Source: Firmicutes bacterium UBA5766
GTDB taxonomy: Bacteria > Bacillota > Desulfotomaculia > Desulfotomaculales > Nap2-2B
Reading direction: 5' to 3'
DNA length: 64,000 bases
NCBI GenBank assembly: GCA_002418775.1
Contig: DIEU01000001.1
Location: forward strand, 1-64,000
Shown here piece by piece: positions 21,145 to 30,157 of the stretch (positions are counted from its first letter, which is position 1; each line of letters opens with the position of its first letter). The notes under the pieces are model-generated. The model ran no database searches. It saw only the letters and a list, made by a program, of their open reading frames with translations, and was not told where the DNA came from. Made by a program: the position numbers and the translations under genes.

Positions 21145-22050
21145 TTGACACAGAGAAAGTTTGGATTAGCTCTTGGCGGAGGTTTTTTGCGGGGAGCAGC
21201 GCATATAGGAGTTTTAAAAGTACTTGCCGGCGAGGGTTTTAAACCGGATATAGTTGCCGGTACCAGCGCTGGCAGTATTATAGCGTCACTGTATTGTTCA
21301 GGCTGGAGCCCGGAGAGACTCGAGAAAATTGCATTAAAACTAAAGCCAGGTTATTTTTACGACCTGTATTCAACAATCATCAACCTCTGCGAAATGGCCA
21401 TGGCAGCTTTACTGGACTTTTTTAAACTGCCTTTTTATATAAACGTTCCTTTGGGTTTGACATCAGGCAAAAAAATGAAAGCATGGCTGGAAGGAGAACT
21501 GGAGAGAAAAACATTTTATGATCTTGGAACAACTCTGGCGATTACTTCCGTAGATATTAATACAGGCCAAAGAATAGTTTTTGTCAACGGCGCCACGGAG
21601 TATAATCATTTAAAAGTTTCAAATGATATTGTTTTTATAAAAGGAGTTAATGTTTCCGATGCTGTAGTGGCAAGCTGTGCGGTTCCCGGGTTCTTTACAC
21701 CAAAAAAAATCGGGATCCGCCTTTTAGTTGATGGAGGTTTAAGAGGTAATATACCTGTGGAAGTACTTTCCCTTATGGGAGCGGAAAGAGTAATTGCTAT
21801 TGATGTCGGTTACGATGGCGAACCATATAAGAAAATTAGTAATATCTTTCAACTGCTGAGTCAATCCCTGGATATAATTGCCTCGAAAAGTATCGATACC
21901 GAACTGGGGGACTACGCCGATCTTGTTATCAGACCTTTGCTGAAAAATGTTGCTCCCTGGAATTTCGACCTCATCCCATATTGTATAGAACAAGGGGAAA
22001 GAGCAGCGATGGAATGCATCCCTCAAATCCGAAAGCTTATCGAAAATTAA
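21145..22050 (+). CDS. Patatin-like phospholipase (RssA-type)
   Basis: A 301-aa patatin-family serine hydrolase. The oxyanion-hole motif GGGFLRGAAHIG (residues 10-21) and the nucleophile elbow GTSAGS (about 40-45) are intact, and the catalytic-dyad aspartate is in DGGLRGNIPVE near residue 195. Such proteins hydrolyse acyl esters of lipids; the substrate is unknown here. No signal peptide, so probably cytoplasmic or membrane-associated. TTG start at 21145. A MetE-like gene follows after 47 nt. Confidence 0.88.
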   Translation: MTQRKFGLALGGGFLRGAAHIGVLKVLAGEGFKPDIVAGTSAGSIIASLYCSGWSPERLEKIALKLKPGYFYDLYSTIINLCEMAMAALLDFFKLPFYINVPLGLTSGKKMKAWLEGELERKTFYDLGTTLAITSVDINTGQRIVFVNGATEYNHLKVSNDIVFIKGVNVSDAVVASCAVPGFFTPKKIGIRLLVDGGLRGNIPVEVLSLMGAERVIAIDVGYDGEPYKKISNIFQLLSQSLDIIASKSIDTELGDYADLVIRPLLKNVAPWNFDLIPYCIEQGERAAMECIPQIRKLIEN

Positions 22051-22097
22051 ACATGTTTGAGTAAAGATAATGTAAGAATTATTGGGTGGGGTTTACA

Positions 22098-23168
22098 ATG
22101 GTGTTATCAATCAACGGTCTGGCAACAGGAATTGGGAGCCTTCCATTTTTAGATGAATATGAGGCTGTCAATTTTGTACTGGAGAGGCTTCCAAAGATTC
22201 CACACTGGCCACAGCTGCCCGGAAGGGGAGAACAGGAAGGTTTTGTGTTTCAATATCTTTATCCGCTGGTTAAATCGGGATTGCTAAACATAGAAGATGG
22301 ACAGGCATGTTTTGATACGGCTCACCCGGATTGGATCGACAAGTTGACCTGTTTTTACTCACTCTACCTTGAAGCAGAATCCGGAGATCCTGAAGCATTG
22401 GAGCAATTTTCGTTTCCCAGGTCAGCGGCAGCCGGTTTCTATGCTTTTGAGGAATTAATCGGCAAGAAAGGCCTTACAGAAGCGGTTTATTTCAAGGGAC
22501 AGTTAACGGGCCCTTTGACTGTGGGTTTTCAAATTAAAGATGAAAAAGGACGTCAGGCATACTATGACGAGCAGCTTCGCGACATCCTTGTTAAAACACT
22601 GGCCATGCATGCCCGCTGGCAGACTCAAAAGTTGGCCGCTTTGGGACGGCCGGTGATAGTGTTTATTGATGAGCCGGCAATTCGCGTCTTTGGTCAGGTA
22701 AGCTATATAACAATATCCAAAGAAATGATTCAAAACGATATTTCTGCAATTATTAAATCGATACACGAAGCCGGCGCATTTGCAGGAGTACATTCCTGTG
22801 ACGAAGTCGACTGGTCTCTGCTTTTTGGAATTGATTTGGATATTGTGAGCCTTGATGTATACAATTATGGGGACTCTTTATTGCCTTGCGCCGAAGAGGT
22901 GAAAAATTTTTTAAGCCGGGGTTGCGTTATAGCCTGGGGAATTGTTCCAACCAATGAGAAAGCATTTAAAGTTACCGATGATAGTCTGTTTATATTATTA
23001 AAAAAGCTATGGCAGTCCCTTGCCAACCGGGGTATGGATATTGCGGTTTTAAAAAAACAGTCGATGATTTCACCGGCCTGCGGCACGGGTTTGTTATCAA
23101 AAGAACTGACAGAACGAATTTATCAGCTTAATGGCCTGATATCTGATAAAATACGGGTGGAACTATAG
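22098..23168 (+). CDS. MetE-like zinc protein (UROD/MetE superfamily)
   Basis: A 356-aa stand-alone protein resembling the C-terminal catalytic half of cobalamin-independent methionine synthase (COG0620). Candidate zinc ligands are GVHSCDEVDW (HxC, about residues 232-241) and SPACGTG near the C-terminus; FIDEPAI is a substrate-side segment. True MetE is about 750 aa, so this is half length. The methyl donor and acceptor are unknown; methyltransfer from a corrinoid protein is possible but not shown. GTG 22086 is in frame, but GGGTGGGG favours ATG 22098. Confidence 0.75.
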   Translation: MVLSINGLATGIGSLPFLDEYEAVNFVLERLPKIPHWPQLPGRGEQEGFVFQYLYPLVKSGLLNIEDGQACFDTAHPDWIDKLTCFYSLYLEAESGDPEALEQFSFPRSAAAGFYAFEELIGKKGLTEAVYFKGQLTGPLTVGFQIKDEKGRQAYYDEQLRDILVKTLAMHARWQTQKLAALGRPVIVFIDEPAIRVFGQVSYITISKEMIQNDISAIIKSIHEAGAFAGVHSCDEVDWSLLFGIDLDIVSLDVYNYGDSLLPCAEEVKNFLSRGCVIAWGIVPTNEKAFKVTDDSLFILLKKLWQSLANRGMDIAVLKKQSMISPACGTGLLSKELTERIYQLNGLISDKIRVEL

Positions 23169-23185
23169 CTAAGGAGAGAGTTTTT

Positions 23186-23989
23186 TTGTTTCCTGATTAC
23201 CACTGTCATACAAATCTTTGCGGCCATGCTTCGGGAGAGATGGAAGATTATATTGCGGCAGCTCTTTTAAAAGGTCTGCAGGAATTAGGTTTTTCAGATC
23301 ACCTGCCCATGTACTGGTTGCCCGAAAGCGAGCGCAATCCCGGTTTGGCAATGAGTGAACAGGAATTGCCCCTTTATGTGGAGAAGGTTATTAAGCTGCA
23401 GAAAAAGTACAGTGATCTCAGCATCAAGCTTGGAATTGAAGCTGACTACATACCCGGTAATAATATGGAATTAAACAGGCTGCTTGAAATGTATCCTTTT
23501 GATTATGTTCTGGGTTCGGTTCATTTTGTCAATGGCTGGGCTGTTGACAGCCCGGCAAATAAAAATGATTATGAACATTTAAATATTGACGAGATCTATA
23601 CAGATTATTTCTCCTATCTGCAAATCGCCGCCCGGTCCGGTCTTTTCAATATCATGGCTCATCCGGACCTGATCAAAAAATTTGGCTACCGGCCCAAAAA
23701 GAATCTGGCTTCTCTTTATGAGCAGACAGCAGAGATTTTTGCAAAATCAGGTGTATGCGCGGAAGTAAATACAGCTGGTTTAAGGTATCCTGCACGGGAG
23801 ATTTACCCTTCACTGGAATTGCTGAGGCTGTTTAAAAAGTACGGTGTAGCCGTAACTGTGGGTTCCGATGCTCATTTTCCAGAGCAGGTAGGGGAAGATT
23901 GGGAAGAAGCAGCTTTGTATCTTAAGGAGGCAGGCTACAGAGAAACAGCGGTCTTTTCAGGCAGGCGTCTAAAAATGGTTAAGATATAA
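23186..23989 (+). CDS. PHP-domain phosphatase (histidinol-phosphatase family)
   Basis: A 267-aa PHP-superfamily metallo-phosphoesterase. Metal ligands are seen in order: DYHCHTNLCGH (residues 4-14), FSDHLP, GIEADY, LGSVHF, MAHPDL and VGSDAHFP. The pattern matches the HisK-type histidinol-phosphatase used by B. subtilis, but no other his gene is nearby, so the substrate is uncertain. TTG start at 23186 after AAGGAGAGAG, 17 nt after the MetE-like gene, so probably co-transcribed. Confidence 0.85.
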   Translation: MFPDYHCHTNLCGHASGEMEDYIAAALLKGLQELGFSDHLPMYWLPESERNPGLAMSEQELPLYVEKVIKLQKKYSDLSIKLGIEADYIPGNNMELNRLLEMYPFDYVLGSVHFVNGWAVDSPANKNDYEHLNIDEIYTDYFSYLQIAARSGLFNIMAHPDLIKKFGYRPKKNLASLYEQTAEIFAKSGVCAEVNTAGLRYPAREIYPSLELLRLFKKYGVAVTVGSDAHFPEQVGEDWEEAALYLKEAGYRETAVFSGRRLKMVKI

Positions 23990-24073
23990 AAAAGTATTGT
24001 TTGCTTAAAATTTTAACTATCATGAAAGAATACGCGTAAAGATCTTATTGCTGGTTTTTTTGCGGAGGCGTAA

Positions 24074-24976
24074 ATGCCAGAGCTTAATTCTTCACATAAT
24101 CTAAAGGAGATTCTAAGCAGGTTCGATTTCCAATTCCATAAGGGGCTGGGTCAAAACTTTCTTCTGGACGGCAATATTATCCGTAAGATAATTAATTCCT
24201 TAAATCTGTCCGGTGATGATGTGGTTGTGGAAATTGGTCCTGGAGCGGGTACGCTGACCTCTGCCCTGGCAAGATATGTCAGGAAGGTGATTGCTGTAGA
24301 ACTTGATCAAAGGCTTTCACCTGTCTTAAAAGAGACACTTAACGGCATTGACAATATAGAACTGGTCTTTGAAGATGCGCTCAAAGTAGATTTCGACAAC
24401 CTTGTCGAATATAAATGCAAGGGTTTGCCCGCCTGCAGTCAAAAATCATATAAAATAATTTCCAACCTGCCTTACAGCATTACAACACCAATCCTAATGT
24501 ACCTGCTGCGTAAAAAATTCAATTATAGTTCCTTAACCGTAATGGTCCAGCGTGAAGTTTCTTCGCGCCTGGTTTCAGTTCCCGGCAGCAGGGATTACGG
24601 TAATTTAAGTGTAGTTGTCCTATATTATACAGTTCCCGAGGTTCTGTTTATGGTGCCTCGAACTGTATTCTACCCGCGTCCGGAAGTGGAATCGGCTGTC
24701 GTTCTTCTTGCCAGGCGGGAAGCGCCGTTGGTAGAGGTTCCTGATGAGGAGCTTTTTTTTGGTCTTGTACGCGGCGCCTTCGGCCAGAGACGGAAAACCA
24801 TTTTAAATGCCCTCTCAGACGGTCATATAATCACCGGTCTTAGCCGTCAGCAATGGAAAGAGATTATACAGTCCGTAGGAATTGATCACTGCCGGAGGGG
24901 GGAAACTCTTAATCTAAAAGAGTTTTCGGATATCTGTTGGCGCTGCTGGGAGTATAAGTCTTTAGAAGACACATAA
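24074..24976 (+). CDS. rsmA: 16S rRNA dimethyladenosine transferase (RsmA/KsgA)
   Basis: A 300-aa enzyme that dimethylates the two adjacent adenines of 16S helix 45 using SAM. It has GLGQNFLLDGNII (residues 20-32), the SAM motif VVEIGPGAGTLTSAL (about 50-64), IAVELDQRL and the catalytic ISNLPYSITTPI near residue 135. Length is close to B. subtilis KsgA. ATG at 24074 after GCGGAGGCG. In many Firmicutes it precedes yabG, as it does here at a distance. Confidence 0.97.
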   Translation: MPELNSSHNLKEILSRFDFQFHKGLGQNFLLDGNIIRKIINSLNLSGDDVVVEIGPGAGTLTSALARYVRKVIAVELDQRLSPVLKETLNGIDNIELVFEDALKVDFDNLVEYKCKGLPACSQKSYKIISNLPYSITTPILMYLLRKKFNYSSLTVMVQREVSSRLVSVPGSRDYGNLSVVVLYYTVPEVLFMVPRTVFYPRPEVESAVVLLARREAPLVEVPDEELFFGLVRGAFGQRRKTILNALSDGHIITGLSRQQWKEIIQSVGIDHCRRGETLNLKEFSDICWRCWEYKSLEDT

Positions 24977-25004
24977 GTTTAAATACAGGGGAGGAGGTAT
25001 AAAA

Positions 25005-25475
25005 ATGTATTTTATTAGCCCCACCAAAGGCAGGCTCGTCTTCAACGAGATGATGTCTGAAATAGTCAGTTATATTAGAGGTCTGCCGACTTCGATGTAC
25101 AAGATAATTATCGGCACAGACTCCCAGGTTAAGCAAGATTCCTGTTTTGTCACAGCAATAATTATCCACAGGCTTGGCAAGGGGGCGCGTTATTTTTACC
25201 GTAAGAAGCTTCAGCGTAGAATCAAGAGTTTGAGGCAAAAAATATTTTATGAAACATCTTTAAGTCTCGAAATGGGTGGATTAGTTGCAAAATCTCTTTC
25301 TGAATGCGGACTTGATGACACTGAAGTAGAAATCCATATTGATGTTGGAAAGCAGGGAGAAACCCGGGATTTAATCAGAGAAGTAGTTGGAATGGTGACC
25401 GGCAGCGGGTTCCAGGCAAAAATTAAACCCGAGGCCTTTGGAGCTTCAAGCGTTGCTGACAAACATACAAAGTAA
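25005..25475 (+). CDS. YkuK-like RNase H-fold protein (DUF458)
   Basis: A 156-aa protein resembling B. subtilis YkuK (DUF458, COG1978). It has YKIIIGTDSQVKQDSCFVTA near residues 32-51, an acidic start like an RNase H-fold active site, and VEIHIDVGKQGETRDLIRE near 107-125. Biochemical function is unknown. ATG at 25005 after GGGGAGGAGG, 28 nt after rsmA. It faces the glycosyltransferase gene, whose 3' end is 4 nt away. Confidence 0.8.
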   Translation: MYFISPTKGRLVFNEMMSEIVSYIRGLPTSMYKIIIGTDSQVKQDSCFVTAIIIHRLGKGARYFYRKKLQRRIKSLRQKIFYETSLSLEMGGLVAKSLSECGLDDTEVEIHIDVGKQGETRDLIREVVGMVTGSGFQAKIKPEAFGASSVADKHTK

Positions 25476-25479
25476 GCCG

Positions 25480-26280
25480 TTAAGTGAAAATCTTCTTCAG
25501 AAAATCCTCCAGCAAGTCAAATCTTCTTTCTATATGGTATCCAAGATAAGTCTTACCGTTATGAGTCCTGGTCCGTGTTTGGCCATAAAAAACCTGTAAC
25601 GCCTCCAGACAATCTCCGATAATTGTTTCAGCAATCTGTCTGTTATGATAAAAATCCCTTTGCCTGGAACCCAGTCTGGCGTGTGGAAGACGCGCCCCTA
25701 TACCTACATCCAGGCGGCAGCGCGCTGCCAGGGCAAGCGCTGCCGGAGGAACGGCAAATTCCTGGTAGGGTACACTTTCAATAAATTTTCTTGTAATAGC
25801 ATGTGGACCATGCGAAGGAGAAGCGTTTCCGATTGCTTCTTCAAAACCTAAAGTTTTGTTCAGCTCTGAACGCAGACTTAATAAATATCTGGCAAGTTGT
25901 GAGGGTTTACTCCCCGTTTCCGGTGGATAGCAGTCGGTTAAAGCCATCTGAAACCCTTTCCTTAAGATACTTGACAAAAGCCTCCTTAGAGTATTGGCTA
26001 TATTTCCTTCCATATCACCATCAATAAAAAGAACTATCTCCGCCCCCAGTTTGTATGCCCAGGCGGCTCCTACAGACCTTGGGACATCTATTCCCAATGA
26101 GCTTTCAAAATGTATAGGCGAAATGTTTGCACAGTTCATTACTTCAATTATTTCCCTGGATCTATCCGTGCAGCCGTTAAAGACAGGAATTATAAGATCA
26201 ACTTCTGTACTGCTGACAGTTCTAATAACTTTCCTGATTGTCGCTGCTTCATTTTTAACCGGTATAACTGCTGCTATCAT
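25480..26280 (-). CDS. Family 2 glycosyltransferase
   Basis: A 266-aa GT-A fold transferase. MIAAVIPVKNEAATIRKVIR opens the nucleotide-sugar binding fold and ADEIVLFIDGDMEGN-like sequence (IVLFIDGDMEGN, about residues 82-93) holds the DxD metal motif. No membrane segments are evident, so it is probably cytoplasmic, like spore or polysaccharide GT2 enzymes. Acceptor unknown. A GTG nine bases upstream is in frame but lies in the AAGGGTG binding site, so ATG 26280 is chosen. Single gene, opposite in direction to its neighbours. Confidence 0.8.
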   Translation of the reverse strand: MIAAVIPVKNEAATIRKVIRTVSSTEVDLIIPVFNGCTDRSREIIEVMNCANISPIHFESSLGIDVPRSVGAAWAYKLGAEIVLFIDGDMEGNIANTLRRLLSSILRKGFQMALTDCYPPETGSKPSQLARYLLSLRSELNKTLGFEEAIGNASPSHGPHAITRKFIESVPYQEFAVPPAALALAARCRLDVGIGARLPHARLGSRQRDFYHNRQIAETIIGDCLEALQVFYGQTRTRTHNGKTYLGYHIERRFDLLEDFLKKIFT

Positions 26281-26338
26281 TAATAACACCCTTTTTTAAT
26301 TTCTTCTATCCTGAAATTACTTGAAGTCTACTTGCATC

Positions 26339-26518
26339 AGGAAGGTCAATTGTCTACGCGCTCATGTTCACCTATTATACTTGTACGAACTCGTTCACCC
26401 TCGGGCTCGGTTAAACTCGGCGCTATGCGCCTCAAACAAACAGTAACCTCGCTTATCCTCGGGTCCACTCGTTCTCTGAATAAAGGCTCAAAATCGCGCT
26501 TAAGACATTGACCTTCCT
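26339..26518. mobile_element. MITE-like element with terminal inverted repeats
   Basis: The 17 bases AGGAAGGTCAATTGTCT at 26339-26355 recur inverted at 26503-26518 with a single base missing, giving ends of a 180-bp unit. A further GCGC-containing match continues a few bases inward. Inside is a small palindrome, GGCGC-TAT-GCGCC (near 26420), and repeated CTCG-rich words. It has no coding capacity. No clear target-site duplication flanks it. It occupies most of the 399-bp gap between the glycosyltransferase and yabG. Non-autonomous transposable element is inferred from structure only. Confidence 0.5.
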
Positions 26519-26679
26519 CTATTGATAAATTTTCATCCCTATAGCTGGCGTCGTTTAAGCAGTATGGAAGTCTAATTTAAACTATGTACTTTTAAGGAAA
26601 AAGTTTCCTGAGCTGTTATCACATCTCAATAGTTATAAAACATAAACTGTAAAAAAATAGTTATTAAGGGGGTATGGCA

Positions 26680-27552
26680 ATGGAGAAGATTAAACCTGGA
26701 GATATTGTTGGAAGAATATCTTACGGATGCGATATTTTCTTTAAAGTAATCGAAATATTTACCGGCGCTGACGGCAATGAATACGCCCGTCTTAGAGGAG
26801 TAGATATGCGTCTGATGGCAAATTCACCCCTTGGCGACCTGTACAAATTTGAAGCAAGTAAGGTAGCCGAGTACTTACGTAAGTTTATGGCCAACAATCA
26901 TGAACACATGAAAAGAGTCTTTGCCAGGCGTCAGAATGAACAAAATGAAAAATTAAACAGGATAGTCAACCAGTCTAATAAAATTGAAAGTTTCGATTTG
27001 CCGGGTTCAGTTCTCCACATTGACGGAGATGAAGATTATTTGGAACTCTGTCTTACTACCTATCGTCAACTAAGCATCTCGGCCAATGGTTATTTTATTT
27101 CCGAAGAACTGCAGTCCAAGGAGGTAGGAAAGCTGCTTCGAAAGCATAACCCGGACATTCTGGTTATTACCGGACATGACGGTCTTGTCAAAGGCGCCCG
27201 GGACTTCACAGATCTTAAGAATTACCACAGTTCGTCCTATTTTATTGACTCCGTAAGGGCATCCCGCGAATTTGAAAGAAATAAGGATGATCTGATTATT
27301 TTTGCAGGCGCCTGCCAGTCTCATTACGATGCAATTCTGGATGCAGGCGCAAACTTTGCGAGTTCCCCTGAACGTGTTCTTATTCATGCCTTTGATCCTG
27401 TCTTTGTTGTTGAAAAAATAGCTTACACATCAATTTATGATCCTATTTCTTTGAAAGACATTATAAGCGGTACCATAACCGGGTTTCCGGGAATTGGCGG
27501 CATTGAAACCAGAGGAAAATACCGTATGGGTATCCCAAAATCCCCCTATTAA
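26680..27552 (+). CDS. yabG: Sporulation-specific protease YabG
   Basis: A 290-aa cysteine-type protease that processes spore-coat proteins late in sporulation (sigma-K controlled in B. subtilis). The start IKPGDIVGRISYGCDIFFKV, the central VLHIDGDEDYLELC and ILVITGHDGLVKGARDFTDL, and FAGACQSHYDAILDAGANFA near residues 208-227 are YabG features. ATG 26674 is too close to AAGGGGG; ATG 26680 fits. Marks the organism as a spore former. Confidence 0.93.
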   Translation: MEKIKPGDIVGRISYGCDIFFKVIEIFTGADGNEYARLRGVDMRLMANSPLGDLYKFEASKVAEYLRKFMANNHEHMKRVFARRQNEQNEKLNRIVNQSNKIESFDLPGSVLHIDGDEDYLELCLTTYRQLSISANGYFISEELQSKEVGKLLRKHNPDILVITGHDGLVKGARDFTDLKNYHSSSYFIDSVRASREFERNKDDLIIFAGACQSHYDAILDAGANFASSPERVLIHAFDPVFVVEKIAYTSIYDPISLKDIISGTITGFPGIGGIETRGKYRMGIPKSPY

Positions 27553-27628
27553 TCAGTATTAATAAGTTCCTTAACACCCTTCCGCAACTATATGCATATG
27601 ATGACTTAGGAATTAGGGGGTTTGATAT

Positions 27629-28633
27629 ATGGAAAGGCATCTCAAAGCAATAAATAAGTACAGCAAAGAACTGCTCAGTAAGGCTAACGTCATAGGTATC
27701 GGGGTCGGATATAAACAAATACGGGGAGAAGAAACGGATAAGCTCTCATTAATCATTTTTGTAGAGAAAAAAATACCCTTGGACCGCTTAAGCAAAGGCA
27801 GTATTATTCCTGGAAAAATCAATGATCTCTATACTGACATTGTTGAAATCGGCCGCGTCCGGCTGCTTGATAACCGTGTTGATCGCTGGCGTCCCGCCTG
27901 TCCGGGTATAAGTATCGGTCACTATAAAATATCCGCAGGCACATTCGGCGCAGTTGTGAAAGACAAAACTACAGGAGAAAAACTTATCTTGAGCAACAAC
28001 CATATTCTGGCAAACGCCACAAACGGCGCTGACGGGCGCTCATCATTAGGAGATCCAATTCTGCAGCCAGGTCCGCATGACGGCGGAGGGGCAAAGGATC
28101 AAATAGCAACTTTACTACGCTTCATACCAATACGGCATACTGTCCAGGATGTTGAATGCCCTGTTGCAGCCGCGGCTATGCAGGCAGGGAATATCATTAT
28201 CCATACCGTCCGTCCCAAATACAATATCAGGTTAACCAAATATACAGATGATATGAATAATATTGACGCTGCAGTCGCTAAACCGGATAAACAAAGTTTG
28301 GTTGGTGAAGAAGTTTTGGAAATAGGCAGGATTGAAGGCGTAGCGCGCGTAATACCCGGGGACTCGGTAAAAAAGAGCGGACGTACTTCAGGATTGTCAG
28401 AAGGGAAAGTCCAGGCAATCGGAGTAACAATTAAAGTGGGTATCAGTGAGGAAGAAAATGGTTTATTCACTGACCAGGTGGTCAGCAATATTCTTTCACA
28501 GCCCGGTGACAGCGGTTCGCTGATTGTTAATTCGGAAAAACAAGCCGTTGGACTGCTCTTTGCAGGTTCTGAAAAATATACTATTTTTAACCGTATAGAT
28601 AATGTGATGGAACGGCTTAAGATTAAATTTTAG
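27629..28633 (+). CDS. Trypsin-like serine protease
   Basis: A 334-aa protein with a chymotrypsin-fold catalytic triad: histidine in LILSNNHILAN (about residues 125-135), aspartate in MNNIDAAVAKP near 212 and serine in QPGDSGSLIVN near 293. No signal peptide or membrane segment is visible, so it may act inside the cell or spore. The N-terminal 100 residues (NVIGIGVGYKQIRGEETD and following) form an extra domain seen in other bacterial proteins of this type. ATG at 27629 after TTAGGGGG. Follows yabG after 76 nt; a role in sporulation is a guess. Confidence 0.82.
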   Translation: MERHLKAINKYSKELLSKANVIGIGVGYKQIRGEETDKLSLIIFVEKKIPLDRLSKGSIIPGKINDLYTDIVEIGRVRLLDNRVDRWRPACPGISIGHYKISAGTFGAVVKDKTTGEKLILSNNHILANATNGADGRSSLGDPILQPGPHDGGGAKDQIATLLRFIPIRHTVQDVECPVAAAAMQAGNIIIHTVRPKYNIRLTKYTDDMNNIDAAVAKPDKQSLVGEEVLEIGRIEGVARVIPGDSVKKSGRTSGLSEGKVQAIGVTIKVGISEEENGLFTDQVVSNILSQPGDSGSLIVNSEKQAVGLLFAGSEKYTIFNRIDNVMERLKIKF

Positions 28634-28712
28634 AAGGATGCTTCTTAGTGATATACTGGTACGTTTATTGAACTATGTAAACCCTGCTGCAACAAATAAG
28701 GAGGTTTAAAAC

Positions 28713-29126
28713 TTGGGTTATAAAATCTTTTGCATGGGGAAGGTCGCCCTCGTTTTACTTGGAGAGGTGCCGGTTGTCGGACCACAAATCAGCGGCAGGG
28801 AAAAAGCTGTCCGTGTTGCGCAGAAATTGTTTAAGGAAATTGATAAATTAATGGCCGGTTCATCCGTGGGGCCTTATCAGATTGTTTTTAAGCATAGAAT
28901 CGGTGGACGTTATGACCTGGCCGTTAAGAGCAGTGAACTATCCCTGGAAATACTTCATGATCTTGATGAGCTCTGGATAAAAAGGTTCCGCAAAATCTTT
29001 CACGGTATTTTTATACTCAGCTGTTTTTATGAAAAAAATGATAATCTGGAATGCCTTGCAGTTACTGATGGTTTAGGCGCTGTTTTGTATTCCTCTGAGG
29101 TAAGACAGTTTTTCCAGACACGGTAA
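28713..29126 (+). CDS. Conserved-looking protein of unknown function, 137 aa
   Basis: I do not recognise this family. The gene has a strong AAGGAGGT site before a TTG start at 28713, and normal codon use. The protein is a mixed alpha/beta sequence with VRVAQKLFKEIDKLMAG and LSLEILHDLDELWIKRF helices, a FHGIFILSCFY hydrophobic strand and no signal peptide. It lies 79 nt after the serine protease on the same strand, and could be its partner, but nothing in the sequence proves that. Confidence 0.6.
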   Translation: MGYKIFCMGKVALVLLGEVPVVGPQISGREKAVRVAQKLFKEIDKLMAGSSVGPYQIVFKHRIGGRYDLAVKSSELSLEILHDLDELWIKRFRKIFHGIFILSCFYEKNDNLECLAVTDGLGAVLYSSEVRQFFQTR

Positions 29127-29329
29127 GGTCAGTATTACCAGTTAGAACCATCTGGAGAAGATTATGCGATATTATACATACGGACAAGCTCTGGAAGTTG
29201 TCTGTTAAATAATTGCAGTATATACAGTGATATTCATCATATCTTTATTTGTCCACTGAATAATTAATTTGGTAAACTGTTAGAGATTTGAGATATCAAA
29301 TATCTTAAGAAAGGGGTAATTCTGTTTTG

Positions 29330-30115
29330 ATGAAAAAAAGTCGTAAAACACCGTTCGCAATGCTGTTGGTATTACTGTGTATTTGTTTTCTGTGGTCGTC
29401 AATCCCCCAGGTAACACAGGCAGCCCTGCCGGCATTTGACGGCAAGAAGATGTTGTCGATGAAAGATTTTAGTAAACTAAGCAGCTTGAATCCCGGAGAA
29501 TACAAGTATACAGTAAACTGTGCTCCTGACGATTTAAACAGCTGTCTCGAAAAATTAGAGAAATGGCTGAATGAAATCCTGAAAGGTAACAGCGCCAATT
29601 ACTGCAATGTACAAAAATATCAGCCTTTAAGAAACAAACAAACTACTCCCAAAACCACTCCTAATACTACTCCCGATACCAATTCCAACTCCAACTCCGA
29701 CTCCGATTCGGATTCTGACCAGCAAGTTGAATGTCTAACTGCCGACGAGCAGGAAATGGTCGATCTGGTCAATAGCGAAAGGAAAAGAGCGGGATTATCA
29801 CCCTTGAAGGTTAATCTGGATTTGGTTAAGGTAGCCCGTCTTAAGGGTGAAGATATGATTGAAAATAGTTATTTCAGCCATAACTCTCCCACGTATGGTT
29901 CTCCTTTTAATATGATGAGCCAGTTTGGAATTTCTTACATGACCGCAGGAGAAAATCTGGCCGGCGCTCCGACGGTTGAATCCGCCCATGAGAACTTAAT
30001 GAATTCTGCAGGGCACAGGGCTAATATTCTAAATTCGAGTTTCAAGGAGATAGGAATAGGGGTAGTGGAAGGAAGCCAATATGGTAAGATTTTCGTGCAG
30101 GAGTTTATAGGTTAG
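29330..30115 (+). CDS. Secreted CAP (SCP/PR-1) domain protein
   Basis: A 261-aa exported protein. Residues 1-31 form a signal peptide (MKKSRKT, then a hydrophobic run, ending VTQAA). A unique N-terminal region with two cysteines (VNCAPDDLNSC) is followed by a low-complexity Thr/Pro/Asn/Ser/Asp linker at about 100-135. The C-terminal CAP domain has VDLVNSERKRAGLSPLKVN, the YFSHNSPTYGSPF and AGENLAGAPTVE motifs and HRANILNSSFKEIGIGVVEG. It resembles B. subtilis YkwD; function outside the cell is unknown. TTG at 29327 is an alternative start. Confidence 0.9.
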   Translation: MKKSRKTPFAMLLVLLCICFLWSSIPQVTQAALPAFDGKKMLSMKDFSKLSSLNPGEYKYTVNCAPDDLNSCLEKLEKWLNEILKGNSANYCNVQKYQPLRNKQTTPKTTPNTTPDTNSNSNSDSDSDSDQQVECLTADEQEMVDLVNSERKRAGLSPLKVNLDLVKVARLKGEDMIENSYFSHNSPTYGSPFNMMSQFGISYMTAGENLAGAPTVESAHENLMNSAGHRANILNSSFKEIGIGVVEGSQYGKIFVQEFIG

Positions 30116-30124
30116 AAAAAGAAA

Positions 30125-30157
30125 AATTGGACGATCCGGTTAACGGATCGTCCAATT
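30125..30157. terminator. Bidirectional hairpin between convergent genes
   Basis: A 14-bp perfect stem, AATTGGACGATCCG at 30125-30138 pairing with 30144-30157, encloses a 5-base loop. It begins 10 bases after the CAP gene. The left side has an A-run that becomes the U-tract for the minus-strand gene. The stop codon and last codons of the minus-strand gene are inside the stem. Confidence 0.75.

Noticed and set aside
25645..26299. Several plus-strand frames opposite the glycosyltransferase gene
   Set aside because: The minus-strand gene has GT2 motifs and a good start; the plus frames are its shadows.
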